From Candidula unifasciata (Eukaryota > Mollusca > Gastropoda > Stylommatophora > Geomitridae), in the NCBI GenBank assembly GCA_905116865.2, contig CAJHNH020004946.1:1-64000 (forward strand): DNA of 64,000 nt. The letters run 5' to 3'. Shown here in pieces: positions 11,035-44,673 of the stretch. Each line of letters opens with the position of its first letter. Position 1 is the first letter of the stretch. Both the position numbers and the translations under genes were made by a program. Below the pieces are notes generated by a model, which did no database searches, was not told where the DNA came from, and saw only the letters and a program-made list of their open reading frames with translations.

Positions 11035-11445
11035 TTATTGCACTAGTCCCTTTTATACTGACAACATCAGTATCTTCCATAATTACAGCAACGATCTCTT
11101 TAAATTTTATTGTATCATTATCTTTTTAAACGTACTCTACCACTATCTTAAAATGTACTGCACTAGTGTCTTCTAATTTTACTACACCAGTCTCTATTAT
11201 TGTTACATGACTAGTCTCTTTTCAATGTTACTGCACTGGTCTCTTTAAGAGTTACAGCATTATTCGTAGGGAATAAGAGCACCATTATCTCTGGTTTACA
11301 GGCCCAGTTTCCATTAGAGCTACAGCACTAGTCTCCCTTAGAGTTAAGACATGTCTCTGTTAGAGCTCTGACACCAGTTTCTCCTAGGGTTACAGCACGT
11401 CTCTGTAAGAGCTATAACTGTAGTCTCCTTCACATTTACGTCATG
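11035..11445. repeat. Degenerate tandem repeat of about 30 bp
   Basis: Roughly 13 loosely related units around GTTACTGCACTAGTCTCTTT, with variable spacing. Its age is suggested by the high divergence between units. Confidence 0.65.
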
Positions 11446-11460
11446 ACTATTCCTGTTGCT

Positions 11461-12400
11461 ATCGTTGCATGTTCATCGGTGCACCACAGTACCAGGTCGT
11501 CGGCATACATTGCCATAGAATACCCACAAGAACAAGGGGTCTGAGTCTATACAGATGGGTCCACACAAAGTGCAGTTAGAAATGGTGGGGCTGGAGTGTA
11601 TATAGAATTCCCAGATGGTACTAGGGATAAGTCCAGCGTACCAACCGGAAAGTACTGCCATAACTATGATGCAGAAACTCAGGCTATCAAGATAGCAACA
11701 GATAAACTGATAAATACCAATCTTGGCTCACAGTATGTGTTAATGCTGACAGATGCAAAATAAGTACTTAAAGCACCCCAGTCTAGGAAACTACCATAAT
11801 TGCAAACACTGCTGATAAAATTTAGCCTTCAGAGAAGAGTTGTGATGCAATGGATACCATCACATTGTGAAATGCCTGGAAATGAGAAAGCTGATCAACT
11901 GGCAGTAGAAGGTGCGACAAAAGTGCAACCGGAAGTGCCAGTCACATACCACCAAAAGAAAAGAATCATTAAATCAGTTAGGAAACCCAGCACATGACGA
12001 CTATTTTATTATGAACAGATCAGAACAAGTCATTATCCTCCGCCTCAGAACAGGGCACAACCGATTACGTAACCACATGTACACAAAATTCAAGATAGGC
12101 GTATCAGCCATGTGCACCTGTGGAAAGGTGTCCCAGACAGCAGAGCATGTACTTAGGACTGCACCGAATTTGACACAATAATGCAAACCTTTTGGCCAGA
12201 AAGAACAACAGTGGAACGTAAACTCTATGGACAACTGAATGAATTAACAACAACAGTGAAATTTATACAAGAGACAAGATTGTTGATATAGACAACTTAT
12301 TTCAGGCGAACGAAAGAAAAAGAAGAAGACGTCATGAGTCTCTCTTAGAATATCTAGCGATAACGCTACCTATCTCAAAATTAAGAGACACTTTTTGAGA
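11461..12400 (+). mobile_element. I/Jockey-type LINE fragment: RNase H and zinc-knuckle end
   Basis: Decayed plus-strand copy. RNase H pieces are in order: VYTDGST (first catalytic Asp), YDAETQAIKIA (Glu), LTDAK, and WIPSHCEMPGNEKADQLA (His and last Asp). Then comes CTCGKVSQTAEHVL, a CxC…H knuckle common after RNase H in such LINEs. There are stops at about 11761, 11995 and 12180, so it is not functional. Confidence 0.8.
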
Positions 12401-12514
12401 ATTGTTAACCATTATTGTTTTTAGAATGCGAGTAAACTGTGTAGGGCATACAAAAATATGTGCATGACAAAATACAAGTTTCATATGTAGGTTTTAGACT
12501 GATAGCAGGTCAAT

Positions 12515-12690
12515 ATGATCTGTCCGATGCTCAACATTCAGAGGAAAGGCAAGATAAACATTTAATCAGAGCGCGGCTGGTTCCATTTGTATTGAGACTC
12601 GATGCTGGATTGTCAATATAGGGAGGGAGTGCTGATGGAATGCCTTAAGTGCTGTAATGTTGACTCTGAACTCTTCAAAGGGTCAATGAA
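12515..12690 (+). mobile_element. I-type LINE 3' end fragment
   Basis: Carries AACATTCAGAGGAAAGGCAA and the GGAATGCCTTAAGTGCTGTA end shared by the family. Confidence 0.65.
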
Positions 12691-13569
12691 AAACAGAATG
12701 TTGATTTAATAAAAAACATAATTGATAGATACAAAATCACAGATGCTTGGAAAGGAATAACTTTATTTGAATGAAAACTCGGATTGAAAACATTTTTATC
12801 AAACATCTCTGCAAAAAAAGTTAGTTTATCATCTTTGTCTTCTTCTACAGCAGGCAGAGCCTTCAAAGTTAAATGCTGCAGATATCACCTGTCTCCATTC
12901 GCCTCTGTTCTTGGCCTTCTCTTTCCAGTTAGTAACTCAAAGTGTTTGTAGTTCTGCTGTGTATTATCTTAGGAAACGAGACCTGGTTATGCAGACAGGG
13001 TTATTGATCTGACGTTTAATACCCTGTCTGCAGTGTTGGACACACCTTGGAGTTTACTAAGCGATTATGTGAATGCCAATATGCCCTGCTCAGTCTTGGT
13101 TTCTGAAACTTAAAAGATCAGGCCATTGAGAACACGTAAGATATGTAAGATATGTAAGTATGAGAGGGTCAATACCCTTCTTGGATATCTTTGGCAGAAT
13201 GTATGCAACAGAACCACCCACTCTGCTTGTTTGTTTGTTTGTTTGTTGGGTTGTTGTTGTTTTATTTTTTGGTGGAGGGGGGGGGGGGGAGGGAGCCTCC
13301 ATGGTGGACCTGTGAAGTAGAACAGGCATGGAAAGAAAAGAAAGCAGCAGTTAAATTATTACAGAATGGACGAAAGACACCTCACATGTTCCAAGAGAAG
13401 GTAAAGAAGGCAGAAAAGTTTTTTTTTTTTTAAAGGAGAAGAGTACAAGCTGTGCAGCAGATAAAAAAAAAGTTAAATAGAAACATTTTATGAACGAAAC
13501 TGGAAGGGATAAATCACTGGGTAGATTTTGGAAACTTCAGAGACAGATGCAAAAAAAAAGGGTCAGCCC

Positions 13570-14479
13570 GGCACAACATTTATGACGTACATAAATGACG
13601 ATACACATGTGACAACAGACTCGAACTGAAAAGAGACGGAGCATTTTTGCAAAGATTTACATTACAAACTGATCATACTGACAGGGAACTTAGAAATAAA
13701 GTTAGAGATCATCTATACAATATTATAAAAAATAATTACTATCAGGATATCATTAAAGTGGATGATATTAAATACATAATGCAAAAAAGAAAAGACCCTG
13801 CGCCAGAGCCAGGCAGTGTTAGATATGCCCACACGAAGGGCATGAGTAGTGAAGACTTGAGGGAGATGGCTTTTCACTTCAACCAGAACATCAGAATAGC
13901 GTCAGAACAGGAGATGGGGATGACGGCACTTGGTCTTAAGGATGCCTATCAGATATGTCAGAATCAGATATGATATTTGCGCACAGAGAATATAGTCTAT
14001 CCCTGGCTGGTAACTGGACAGCAGTTGTCCAGCATCCACGTATGATTCCCCCCGCCTGGGCACACGGACCACAGAAACATACAATGTACCTCCGAAACTA
14101 CCCCCAGGGTTTTGCGATGTTACCACTGCTTTTCAACGCGCATACCAGCAAAAATGCAGAACGTGAAGGAAAATAAGCTATAAGTATTTTAATATTTGCA
14201 GATGATGTTAATGCTTAAAGGCAGGGATCGTATCGATAGGCAACGATTAGCCCAAAAAAGCTGCAGATAACTTTAGACGAAGTTAATCACTGGTGTGCTG
14301 TCATCAACCCAGAAAAGGCGGCTGTTCTATGGTGCTCGCTAGACAGTTAACTTATAAAAGCGGATGTCCCAAGCCTCATAATTATTGCAAGAAACTTTAC
14401 AAGAGAAAACAAACTGAGGTAGCCTGGTATTACTTTCTATAGGAACATGTCCTTCAGGATTATATGGAAACAGTCATGG

Positions 14480-14511
<32 letters not shown>

Positions 14512-15104
14512 CTAAATACGATCAAGATTATGACAGTAATGGACATGGAACAAAGAATGCTATTTAGTGTTACATCGTGCGATTCTCTTGATGATAGATT
14601 ATGGACTTGAAATACTTACTGTAAAAAAGAGTCAACTGGTACATCTTGAACGCATACAGAATAAAGCCATGCGGGTAATTCTGTGATGTACAAGAGACAC
14701 CCCAGTAGTGTGTACGGGATACATACATTCGTTGCCGACTGTTACAGTGAAATGGGCTAAAAGCTCTGAAAACAAGGTATCATCTCAGAATAGCCGCAGA
14801 CAAGAAGCCCCTACTGAATGAATCTCTGGAAAGAGCTAAGGGTCGCAGACTTAAAAGAAGAAGGTCTTGGATGGTCAAGATGGAGACTCAATTAGATACG
14901 TGTACAGGCTTGATAATACTGGGGGAGGAGTTGGTAAGAGAGTCTGATAAATAATCAGGTGTAGGGTTATAATCACGTTGGGCCATGAGTGCAGTGACTG
15001 GCCAGCGGGCGCTGCTGAATCAGTTCAACAAATGATTCATGACAATTCCCAGCCAAGTGATGTGTTTTCTTTATATAGATGGCTCCATGCTTTGATTTGA
15101 TTCA
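13570..15104 (+). mobile_element. I-type LINE copy, RT part
   Basis: It reads RKDPAPEPGSVRYAHTKG (RT fingers), NYPQGFAMLPLLFNAHTSK, ILIFADDVNA (the FADD catalytic box) and ERMQNKAMRVIL-like text, with many stops and frameshifts. It is the same family as 60355-62090. Confidence 0.78.
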
Positions 15105-15345
15105 AGAACCGACATCACAGCACTCGGGGCAATCCCATAAGCGCCCCGTCCCTATCTTCAGCAGCCAGCGAAGAGTTCCGATACTAATGGTGCCAGTAGC
15201 ATTCTGATTAAACGTCCGTCTAGCCTTTCCTCTGAGCCTTGAGCATCTGTCAGAACCTCTCGTCACTCCCCGCTGCATCAATATCACCAGACTGTAGTTC
15301 CGTGCTGTGATGTAGACCAAGTTCTTAGGATTACTTTGCAACATT
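15105..15345 (-). mobile_element. Inverted LINE 3' end nested in a LINE copy
   Basis: A 3'-end fragment (minus frame GKARRTFNQNATGTISIGTL then WLLKIGTGRLWDCPECCDV) lies in opposite orientation exactly where the RNase H region of the surrounding copy should continue. Confidence 0.72.
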
Positions 15346-15910
15346 TCCTGGCATATAATGCCACAACATTTAATTTAAGAATGGAGGTGGAGGCAGTCAC
15401 TGCTGTCTTCAGCTGGCTTGTGAACCAGAGGTATAAACCTGTCGTGAGTTGAGAAAGCTGGAGACTGCTATGCTCGGTGCAGAGTGAGGAGCAGCATTTC
15501 AGTCACAGGTAGTTAAGTGTCCTTTGAATATTTTATCCAGGAAAGGCCAATGTGTTGGAAACTGAACAGGCAAAAAGACTGGCTGATTCTGCACAGCTTG
15601 GTTGTGAACTGATGCAAGACAAGCTAATGTTGTATGAACCCTGTGAGGGCGAGTACACAGTGCAGATGCACAGATGGATCATCAAAGCTCTGAGGAGAAT
15701 GCTGTTGCCAGGAGTGCCCAGGGGATCTGGCTGACACTCAACACTCAAGGATAAGGTAAGACTGATGAGTCAGATTGTTTACTGGTACCATCAGAACTGG
15801 AATTCTCCACTGGCTGCTGAAGATTTGGATAGAGGGTTTATGGAAATGTCCTGTGTGCTGTGATGTCGATTCTTAATTAAAATATTATCTTTCCAGTCTT
15901 CTTGGTCTGT
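15346..15910 (+). mobile_element. I-type LINE copy, RNase H and 3' end
   Basis: This continues the copy of 13570-15104: FNLRMEVEAVTAVFSWLVNQ, EQAKRLADSAQLGCELMQDK and a 3' end like that of the nested fragment (WYHQNWNSPLAAEDLDRG). Confidence 0.75.
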
Positions 15911-17489
15911 ACCCTGGTCTGCTTCAGTTCGACTCTTTTGTTAAATAGTTCTTGTTCCTTTTTTTTTTTCTCTTCTTTTAAAATGCCAAAACCAGGAGTT
16001 TATTGTCAGCATCTCTAATTAATAAAGAACGAACAAAGGCAATACAAGCGGTAAAAACTTTATTTGTGATATTACAGTTAACAAAAGGAAAATAACCATG
16101 CTAAGAAAATTATATACACTGTATGATGTTAACAACACAAATACCAATACCATCACCATCAGTACAGTAATCAATATGGCCCTAACAAGTACTTCTCTAC
16201 TGTACAATGTTTACAAGATAATCGTCATATATGGTTACCTACAGCTCTGTGGTAGTTGTGTTCAGGTTACAAAATCTGGCCAATAAGTTATAATATAAAA
16301 TACACCATATATGTGTTTGCATGACATATTAATCTTTTGCAAACACAAACACTGCCTGTCATTTTTATTGCATCAATGCATTATTACACTGAATCAAAGT
16401 GTGTTGGTGGTTTGTTACAGCTGACCTTTAATTCACATATGTCATTCGATAAGGCTGATTAGGATGTGACTTTTCACCAAGTCCTTGATGAAGTAATAGA
16501 CATAGTTTTGTTGGGTTGATTACTAAGATTTCTTTTTTTTTAAGTTTATTCTTTTTTATTTCTTGTTGTTGTTGTGGTTGTTGTTTATAATAAGTAAACT
16601 TGCCTGTATTGACAAGTGTCTCTTATTTGCAACAGCAAAGAAATATTTGAATTGGTGATGATAATTATCTTCATCTTCTTCTTTGTGGTCACTGCCTGCA
16701 AACTTCAGAAGAAAGTTCTGATTGTTCATCCAATTCTGGACTTACGTTTCTCCTGCAGAACTTCAATTTTGTATGCACATTAATTTTACAGGTCTGGCTA
16801 ATGTGTAGGCAGACTGTTAATTCCTTGCTTCTTAAGCCAATACATACACTCTGACTTCAAAGGTAGTACTCCAAATTAGATGATTTTTACAGTTAGCATG
16901 TTAGAGCAGTAGTGAGTCTATTCTTTCTTCCACTACGTGGCCCTAAAACTAACACAGGGACAACGAATATAAAGAGTTAGAATGACATTGGTTGAGCACT
17001 TTATTTTTTTCATAAGGAACTCCATTTTTTTTTCTGCTACTGAAACATAAATATCATAACATCCAGAAACAATGACAAAAAATTAGAATATCACAGACAT
17101 TATATGAAGCAATGGCAAGGTAGAAGGGCAATAGAATTAACAGCTGAAAGAATTTATCAAAGCTGTTAAAGAAAACAATAAAGGGTCAACAATCATCGCT
17201 GCTTCTATAGTTTAATCTGTTCAGGGGGGATTATCATTGATGGAATCTGCTGCAAGAGTATTTAATTGTCATGGCAACAGACATAATAATAGGTTTTTCA
17301 ACAGTTCTCAAGATGAGAAAAGCAATATCCTAGACAAGTGATAATATGCATCACTAAGATATTCAAAGCTTTACACAACATACTTTCACAAAGATAACAT
17401 GCTGAACTTATGATTTCTAAAAGTATGGCACACAGATTATACAGAAGAGACATAAGAAAAATTCCACATGAAGAATGGTACTTAAATAA
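15911..17489. other. No gene seen; left flank of the 38-bp array
   Basis: AT-rich unique sequence apart from a family 4 piece at 16670-16850. Confidence 0.5.
16670..16850 (+). repeat. Interspersed repeat, family 4, partial
   Basis: Carries CTTCAGAAGAAAGTTCTGAT and TTGTTCATCCAATTCTGGAC. The right end is lost. Confidence 0.55.
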
Positions 17490-18720
17490 CAAATAATGAG
17501 ACATGCAGGACTGTACAAACCTAACATTTAATAGTAAGACATTATAGAATTGGACGTGCAGAATTATACAAAAATGACATTCCTTGGTGAGATATACAGA
17601 ACCATACACAAGCGACATTTAATAGTGAGATGCAGAACTATACACAAAAGACATAATAACTATTTACACGCTAAAATATGTGCAATAGACATTACAAAAA
17701 ATGACAATGAACTTGATACAAGTGACAGTCAACAGTGAGACATGCAGAACTATTTGACTGTTACATACAGTAATGACACATGTGGAATCTTAGACTTGCA
17801 ACATACAGTGATGAAACATGCAAAACTATGTACCTGTGACATTCAGAAGTGACACATGTGAAATCTCAGAAATGTGACATACAGTGATGAAACATGCAAA
17901 ACTATGTACCTGTGACATTCAGAAGCGACACATGTGAAATCTTAGAAATGTGACATACAGTGGTGAAACATGCAAAACTATGTACCTATGACATTCAGTA
18001 GTGACACATGTGGAATCTTAGAAATGTGACATACAGTGATGAAACATGCATAACTATGTACCTGTGACATTCAGTAGTGACATAAGTGAAATCTTAGAAA
18101 TGTGACATACAGTGATGAAACATGCAAAACTATGTACCTGTGACATTCAGAAGCGACACATGTGAAATCTTAGAAATGTGACATACAGTGATGAAACATG
18201 CAAAACTATGTACCTGTGACATTTAGTAGTGACATGTGGAATCTTAGACAAATGACATTCGGTGATGAACATGCAGACTATGTATCTGTGACACTCATGA
18301 TACCTGTAAATCTTATAAGTTGAATCATAGACATGTGCAATACTGTAATAAGAATGCAGAGATATACACTGGTGACACTCAGTCGTGAGACATATTGAAA
18401 CATATACAAATTACATTCAAAAGTAAGACACACAGAACTAAACACAAGTGATATACTGTGATGAGAAGGCAGAACTAAACACAGGTGACATTTGACAGTG
18501 AGATATGCAGAACTATACGCATGTGACATTCAAAAGTGACACATGCAGAACTATACACAAGTGTCATACAGTGATAAGACATGCAGAACTATACACAGGT
18601 GATATTCAACAATGAGATATACCTAACTTTACACAAATTACACTCAGTGGTTAGACTTGCAGAACTATACATAAGTGACACATACAACAATGATGAAACA
18701 TAAAAAAAAACAATACAAAA
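17490..18720. repeat. Diverged flank of the 38-bp array, 76-bp dimer units
   Basis: Tandem repeats with a 38-bp ground period. At about 17760-18250 two 38-bp subtypes alternate (TGACATACAGTGATGAAACA… and TGACATTCAGAAGCGACACA…), giving a 76-bp higher-order unit of about six copies. Outside this the units are degenerate. Confidence 0.9.
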
Positions 18721-20480
18721 ATGAGATTTAATAGTGAGTCATGCATTTAACAGTCAGACATGCATAACTATACACAGGGGACATTTAACAGTCTGACATG
18801 CAGAACTATACACAGGGGACACTTAACAGTCAGCCATGCAGAACTATACACAGGGGACATTTAGCAGTCAGACATGCAGAACTATACACAGGGGACATTT
18901 AACAGTCAGACATGCAGAACTATACACAGGGGACATTTAACAGTCAGACATGCAGAACTATACACAGGGGACATTTAACAGTCTGACATGCATAACTATA
19001 CACAGGGGACATTTAGCAGTCAGACATGCAGAACTATACACAGGGGACATTTAACAGTCAGACATGCAGAACTATACACAGGGGACATTTAACAGTCAGA
19101 CATGCAGAACTGTACACAGGGGACATTTAACAGTCTGACATGCAGAACTATACACAGGGGACATTTAACAGTCAGACATGCAGAACTATACACAGGGGAC
19201 ATTTAACAGTCTGACATGCAGAACTATACACAGGGAACATTTAACAGTCAGACATGCAGAACTATACACAGGGGACATTTAGCAGTCAGACATGCAGAAC
19301 TATACACAGGGGGACATTTAACAGTCAGACATGCAGAACTATACACAGGGGACATTTAACAGTCAGACATGCAGAACTATACACAGGGGACATTTAACAG
19401 ACATGCATAACTATACACAGGGGACATTTAACAGTCAGACATGCAGAACTATACACAGGGAACATTTAACAGTCAGACATGCAGAACTATACACAGGGGA
19501 CATTTAACAGTCAGACATGCATAACTAAACACAGGGGACATTTAACAGTCAGACATGCAGAACTATACACAGGGAACATTTAACAGTCAGACATGCAGAA
19601 CTATACACAGGGGACATTTAACAGTCAGACATGCAGAACTATACACAGGGGACATTTAACAGTCAGACATGCAGAACTATACACAGGGGACATTTAACAG
19701 TCAGACATGCAGAACTATACACAGGGGACATTTAACAGTCAGACATGCAGAACTATACACAGGGGACATTTAACAGTCAGACATGCAGAACTATACACAG
19801 GGGACATTTAACAGTCAGACATGCAGAACTATACACAGGGGACATTTAACAGTCAGACATGGAGAACTATACACAGGGAACATTTAACAGTCAGACATGC
19901 AGAACTATACACAGGGGACATTTAACAGTCAGACATGCAGAACTATACACAGGGGACATTTAACAGTCAGACATGCAGAACTATACACAGGGGACATTTA
20001 ACAGTCAGACATGCAGAACTATACACAGGGGACATTTAACAGTCAGACATGCAGAACTATACACAGGAGACATTTAACAGTCAGACATGCAGAACTACAC
20101 AAAGGTAACTTTCAATAGTGAGTATGTAGAATTATACATAATTGCCATTCAGTAGTGAGGCATGCAGAACTATGCACAGGTAACTTTCATTAGTGAGTCA
20201 TACAGAACTATAAGCAGATAACATTCAAAAGTGAGACATGAAGAACTACATACAAGTAACTTTCAACAGTGCTTCATGCAGAATTATACATAAGTGTCAT
20301 TCAGTAGTGGGGCATGCAAAACTATATACCAGCAGCATTCAAAATACCAATGAGCAATATTATTTACATAAGTAGAATAATAAAATGTGAAGGGTAAAAT
20401 TACATTGAAGTGACATTTAGCAGTGAGACAAGCAGAACTATACATAGGGGATATTCAACTTATTAATATGCAGAACTATA
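18721..20480. repeat. 38-bp minisatellite, homogeneous core
   Basis: About 35 near-identical units of 38 bp (GACATTTAACAGTCAGACAT then GCAGAACTATACACAGGG) from about 18760 to 20095, then degenerate units to about 20480. Variants such as GTCTGAC, TAGCAG and CATAAC recur in scattered units. Confidence 0.95.
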
Positions 20481-21769
20481 AACAAGCAATATTCAACATA
20501 ATGAATACGCTCTTAACCAGCTTGCACCAAATCATCTCATGTAGCACCTCTATGCCTTTATCTGTTTTTTTTTTCTCCTCCTTATTTCATAATTTCCTTC
20601 AGTTATTTATTTATTTAGCCCTATAGGATCCAGAGTCGAGTCATTCTTCTTTCAGGTTTCTCAATTTTTGTCCTATCCAACACCAGCATTTTCCCTCACA
20701 TATTGATTTTCAAGATTTCTAGTACTTTCCCAAAGTTATGAACAGTGATTCTGCCATACCATTTAATTACTCCTATTCTACAGAGGCATCAGTTAATGTA
20801 TGCATGTTATTCATCATCATTATCATAACCACTGTTGCAATTTAGCCATCGGGGAAGGAAAGGGGGGGGGGGGGGGGGGGAGTGAGAAATAATTTGTGAC
20901 CTGGTACATGCTGATCGGCACCACTTAATCTGCTGTTTCTTGATGAATCTAATACAAGATGTTGTTCCAACTATCAGGCTAAGAGTATCATTATTCACTT
21001 AAACTCAGATAAAGACAACTCAATTCACTATACAATTAAATTGTTCATAATATTGAACAAATAAAAGGGTTTCTTGTTTTTTAATTCTAAGGAGACAAAC
21101 AGTATGAAGTGTCTGTAGTTGAGGTAGCCAAAAAAAAAGAAAGCACAGGAACTGTGTATCTTCCTAAGCACCCAAAGTGATAAAAAGGAATTACAGGGAA
21201 GAAGAAGAAGAAGGCAACCAATTTTCAGATGAAACTAAAGTTTGGTCGTACAGATAAGATGATTTTTAATATATATGTACAACATTTTATACATACACAC
21301 AAATATATATTATATACTAATATAATCTGTCTGTTAACAACATCAGTAATCATTAGGAAGTTATTTCTGTGTTCAATCATTTAAGCATGTCTGTGAATGC
21401 AATGGTAAGGATGTGAACAGTAAGTAAACACACATACACAAAATACTTATTTATGCATGTAAACATGCACATACTTATATACTCACGCATGAATGCATAA
21501 ACATACATGCACTCATACACATGCACACATAAACACAAAGGAAACAGAAAGGCAATATGTTTAGTTCAAGTAGTTACATAAAATCACAGTGATCACGTGT
21601 TGAAAATATAGCAATTGTACTTTTGTGATTAAAGTAAGTTTCATTTAACCAGCATTGCCTTCAAATGCATAAATATCAACAAGTTTAAACTACTTATGAG
21701 CTGTACTTCACCAAATTCCCATGTTTAGTGCAGAGAAACTAACTTACAGTCTTTAAAGAAGAAAATTGT

Positions 21770-22115
21770 GGCCTGCGAGCTGAAGTGCTATAGAAAATTT
21801 CTCAGAATAGTCTCAGAAAAGAAATACGGACATCCTAAAAGATATGAACATCAAGAAAGATTGGTAGTCACAACTTGTGTCTGAAACTGAAATATTTTGG
21901 CCATACCAAACACCATGGATGACTGAAAAAATATAATAGCAGAAGGCACGGCACCAAGAAAGAGGGACAGGGAAAGACCAGCACATAAATAGGCACAGGA
22001 TATTAGTGACATATTGAGTAGGAAAGTGCACAAAGGAAGAGAGCTGGCAAGAAAACCAGTTTCTCTCAAGGTAGGCTGTGATGACGGAAACATTCTGCAA
22101 AGGCCCTGCAACATG
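21770..22115 (+). mobile_element. LINE ORF2 tail (type C)
   Basis: Plus frames read KCYRKFLRIVSEKKY, KNIIAEGTAPRKRDRERP and SRKVHKGRELARKPVSLK. A related copy is at 50469-50702. Confidence 0.65.
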
Positions 22116-22419
22116 ATGATGAGTGGAGAAGATAATTCTTCTTCAGGTTGCTGGTCTGGAGCAGGCATAGTTAAGTCCTATCTTTCAACTTCTTTCTACA
22201 AGTTCCAATTATTACATGTCAGTTTGTTTACTGCATTGGGGCAAGGACTGGTGACGATAACTCTAATCATCTGTTTCATTTTATATTTCAATTGCAATGC
22301 TGTTTTTTAAAATTTGTCATCACAGTAACTTGTTTTATCAAGTAGAGAAATTAGTAACCATGGAAATAAGATATCTGAAATTGCTCCTTATTCCCTTGTG
22401 GAATGCATTTTCCGTTATT

Positions 22420-22582
22420 CTGAAGCCCCACCCTGGCTGTTGCCAAGGACCGCAATATAGCCTAAAGGTTGAACATGGTTTCCTGGGCCTCTCCATGGGT
22501 AATCCTCATCTGCATGGTGGCACTGTGTGTCACCTGGTGTTTATCGCTCTGTGTGATGTCCTAGTGGGGTAAAATTTACTTA
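22420..22582 (+). repeat. Interspersed repeat, family 3
   Basis: Closest relative of 5440-5640 (GCCCCACCCTGGCTGTTGCC, then GGTGTTTATCGCTCTGTGTG). Confidence 0.72.
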
Positions 22583-22684
22583 CTAGATGTCTGAAATGGG
22601 TAGCAGAAGTGTTCAGAAATAATCAAATCAAGAATTAGGGAAGAGAAAAGTCTGGACAGAACCATTTATAAATCAAATGGTTTG

Positions 22685-22935
22685 CCCATGTAGAATAAAT
22701 TGTGACATCACACCATACAAGGCATTTAATAAAAGAGGAGAATGACATACAGCATGAGACAGACCAAGAACAAATTACAAAGATAACATTAAAGAAACTC
22801 TACAACACTACGATGTGTCTATGTTCGAGGTGGCCAAAAGAGCAAGAAGCTGACCTTTATATCCCCCTTGACACCCAAAGTGGTAAAAGAGGAAGTGACG
22901 AGGAAGAACAATCATCTAGTAATTATTAAAGTAGA
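22685..22935 (+). mobile_element. LINE ORF2 tail (type D)
   Basis: Frames around 22760-22860 read RPRTNYKDNIKETLQHYDVS and VAKRARS-like pieces. A related copy is at 45575-45700, and a weaker one near 21090-21190. Confidence 0.6.
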
Positions 22936-23339
22936 TTATACAGAGTCATTTAATGTGCATATAAACCATAAAACTAAACATTGAAAAAAGTATCTGTCTC
23001 ATTGCTTGCCAATCAGTGGTCACACGGATTACAAGAAGTCTAGAATTCAGAAATAGGAGCTGTAACTGTTTCCAGTAAATGTGCACTTTCTGGTGCTGTG
23101 TCTGCAGAGAAATAAAATACATTGAATTACTGATATTGTAAACTTATATATCCCATCCCATTATGTTGTTTGTATGGTATGCTCTGGGTTTTGTTCCTCC
23201 AGGCTTGTCAACTCTTTATGTCTCAAAAAATGAACTATGCATACCAGTAGGAGTATCTATCAATATTTTATGTATGTTTTTACATCTTGTGTTTATCTGA
23301 GGAGTGGCTGGCCGAGCGGTTATTAATATTTATTAATAT

Positions 23340-23600
23340 TTATTAATAGTCATGTCTATCTACAACCTTCTGTCTTGTGTACTTTCAGTCAACTCTGACA
23401 CAGATAATCCTCCATGCCATGATGTCAAATTGACCTTCATTTTTGTCTTAAGTCTTTTTCCACCTCTCCTCCCTTCCAACTTTCCTACTGCCACGATGTA
23501 CTCCAATTTTCTCCTTCTCATCATATTACCAAAGATGGTAGATTGTCTCTTCCTGATGTGGGCATTTAGTTCTCATCATGAGTCAGTTTCTTTCAAGACT
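23340..23600 (-). mobile_element. LINE ORF2 tail (type B)
   Basis: Minus-strand frames match the MRRRK…VGKLEGR…DSLTSWHG tail of 54593-54793. It is heavily decayed. Confidence 0.6.
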
Positions 23601-24248
23601 TTTCTCTATTAACGAAATGAAAAAAAAAAACAATTTTCTAACCAATAGGGTGATTTTTAAGAGGGCTGGAATAAATCAAAATTATTTACAATAGTTTTAA
23701 TAGGGAAAATTGATTCATAATACAAGTAATTCACCACTGAGCTCATCAAGGAACAATTACAAATGTGTATCCTGAGGTTCTACTAAATAACCAGTCCACC
23801 AAGTTACCAGCCATATTTACTCAGCTTTAGTTTTACTGCAAACTTTAATCAACATATAATATACCTCAACTACAGTAATATATACAACCTTATGTTGCAT
23901 ACATCTGTAAAGATTTAAAAACTATTGATATAAATAATATTTTTTGAGATGGCAAATTTAAAAGAAAAATATAACTTATAAACAATACAATAAAATAGCT
24001 AATTTTGTAGAAGACTTATTGCAAAAATGCAAGATTTTGCAGATATCTGATACATTACTGTAGATAGACCAGCTGCCTATCTTGACTGTCTTTTGCTGTC
24101 CATTCTTTAGTTTAGGCTAATTTATATCAATACTTGGACTATACAGAGGCATATAGCCGTGTGTCATACCTTGAGGCATGAAGCAAAGAAACAGCCTCCA
24201 CTGCACCTTAACTAACCTGCATTTTCAAACATGATGTTAATTAGTATA

Positions 24249-44673
<20,425 letters not shown>

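Larger units (their letters stand above)
20481..24248. other. Region 3' of the PDZ gene, LINE debris only
   Basis: It contains a G run (20864-20881), LINE tails (21770, 22685, 23340) and a family 3 repeat. I looked for LIM-domain exons (C-x2-C…H-x2-C pattern) on the minus strand and saw none. Confidence 0.5.

Noticed and set aside
13647..13973. 108-codon ORF as a host gene
   Set aside because: It matches the finger region of the LINE RT at 60 kb in style and position and is continued by RT fragments.
17490..20480. CRISPR-like regularly spaced array
   Set aside because: Units are contiguous without unique spacers, and the genome is eukaryotic. It is a minisatellite.
22014..22310. 98-codon plus-strand ORF
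   Set aside because: The start overlaps the type C LINE tail and the rest has no features of a protein.
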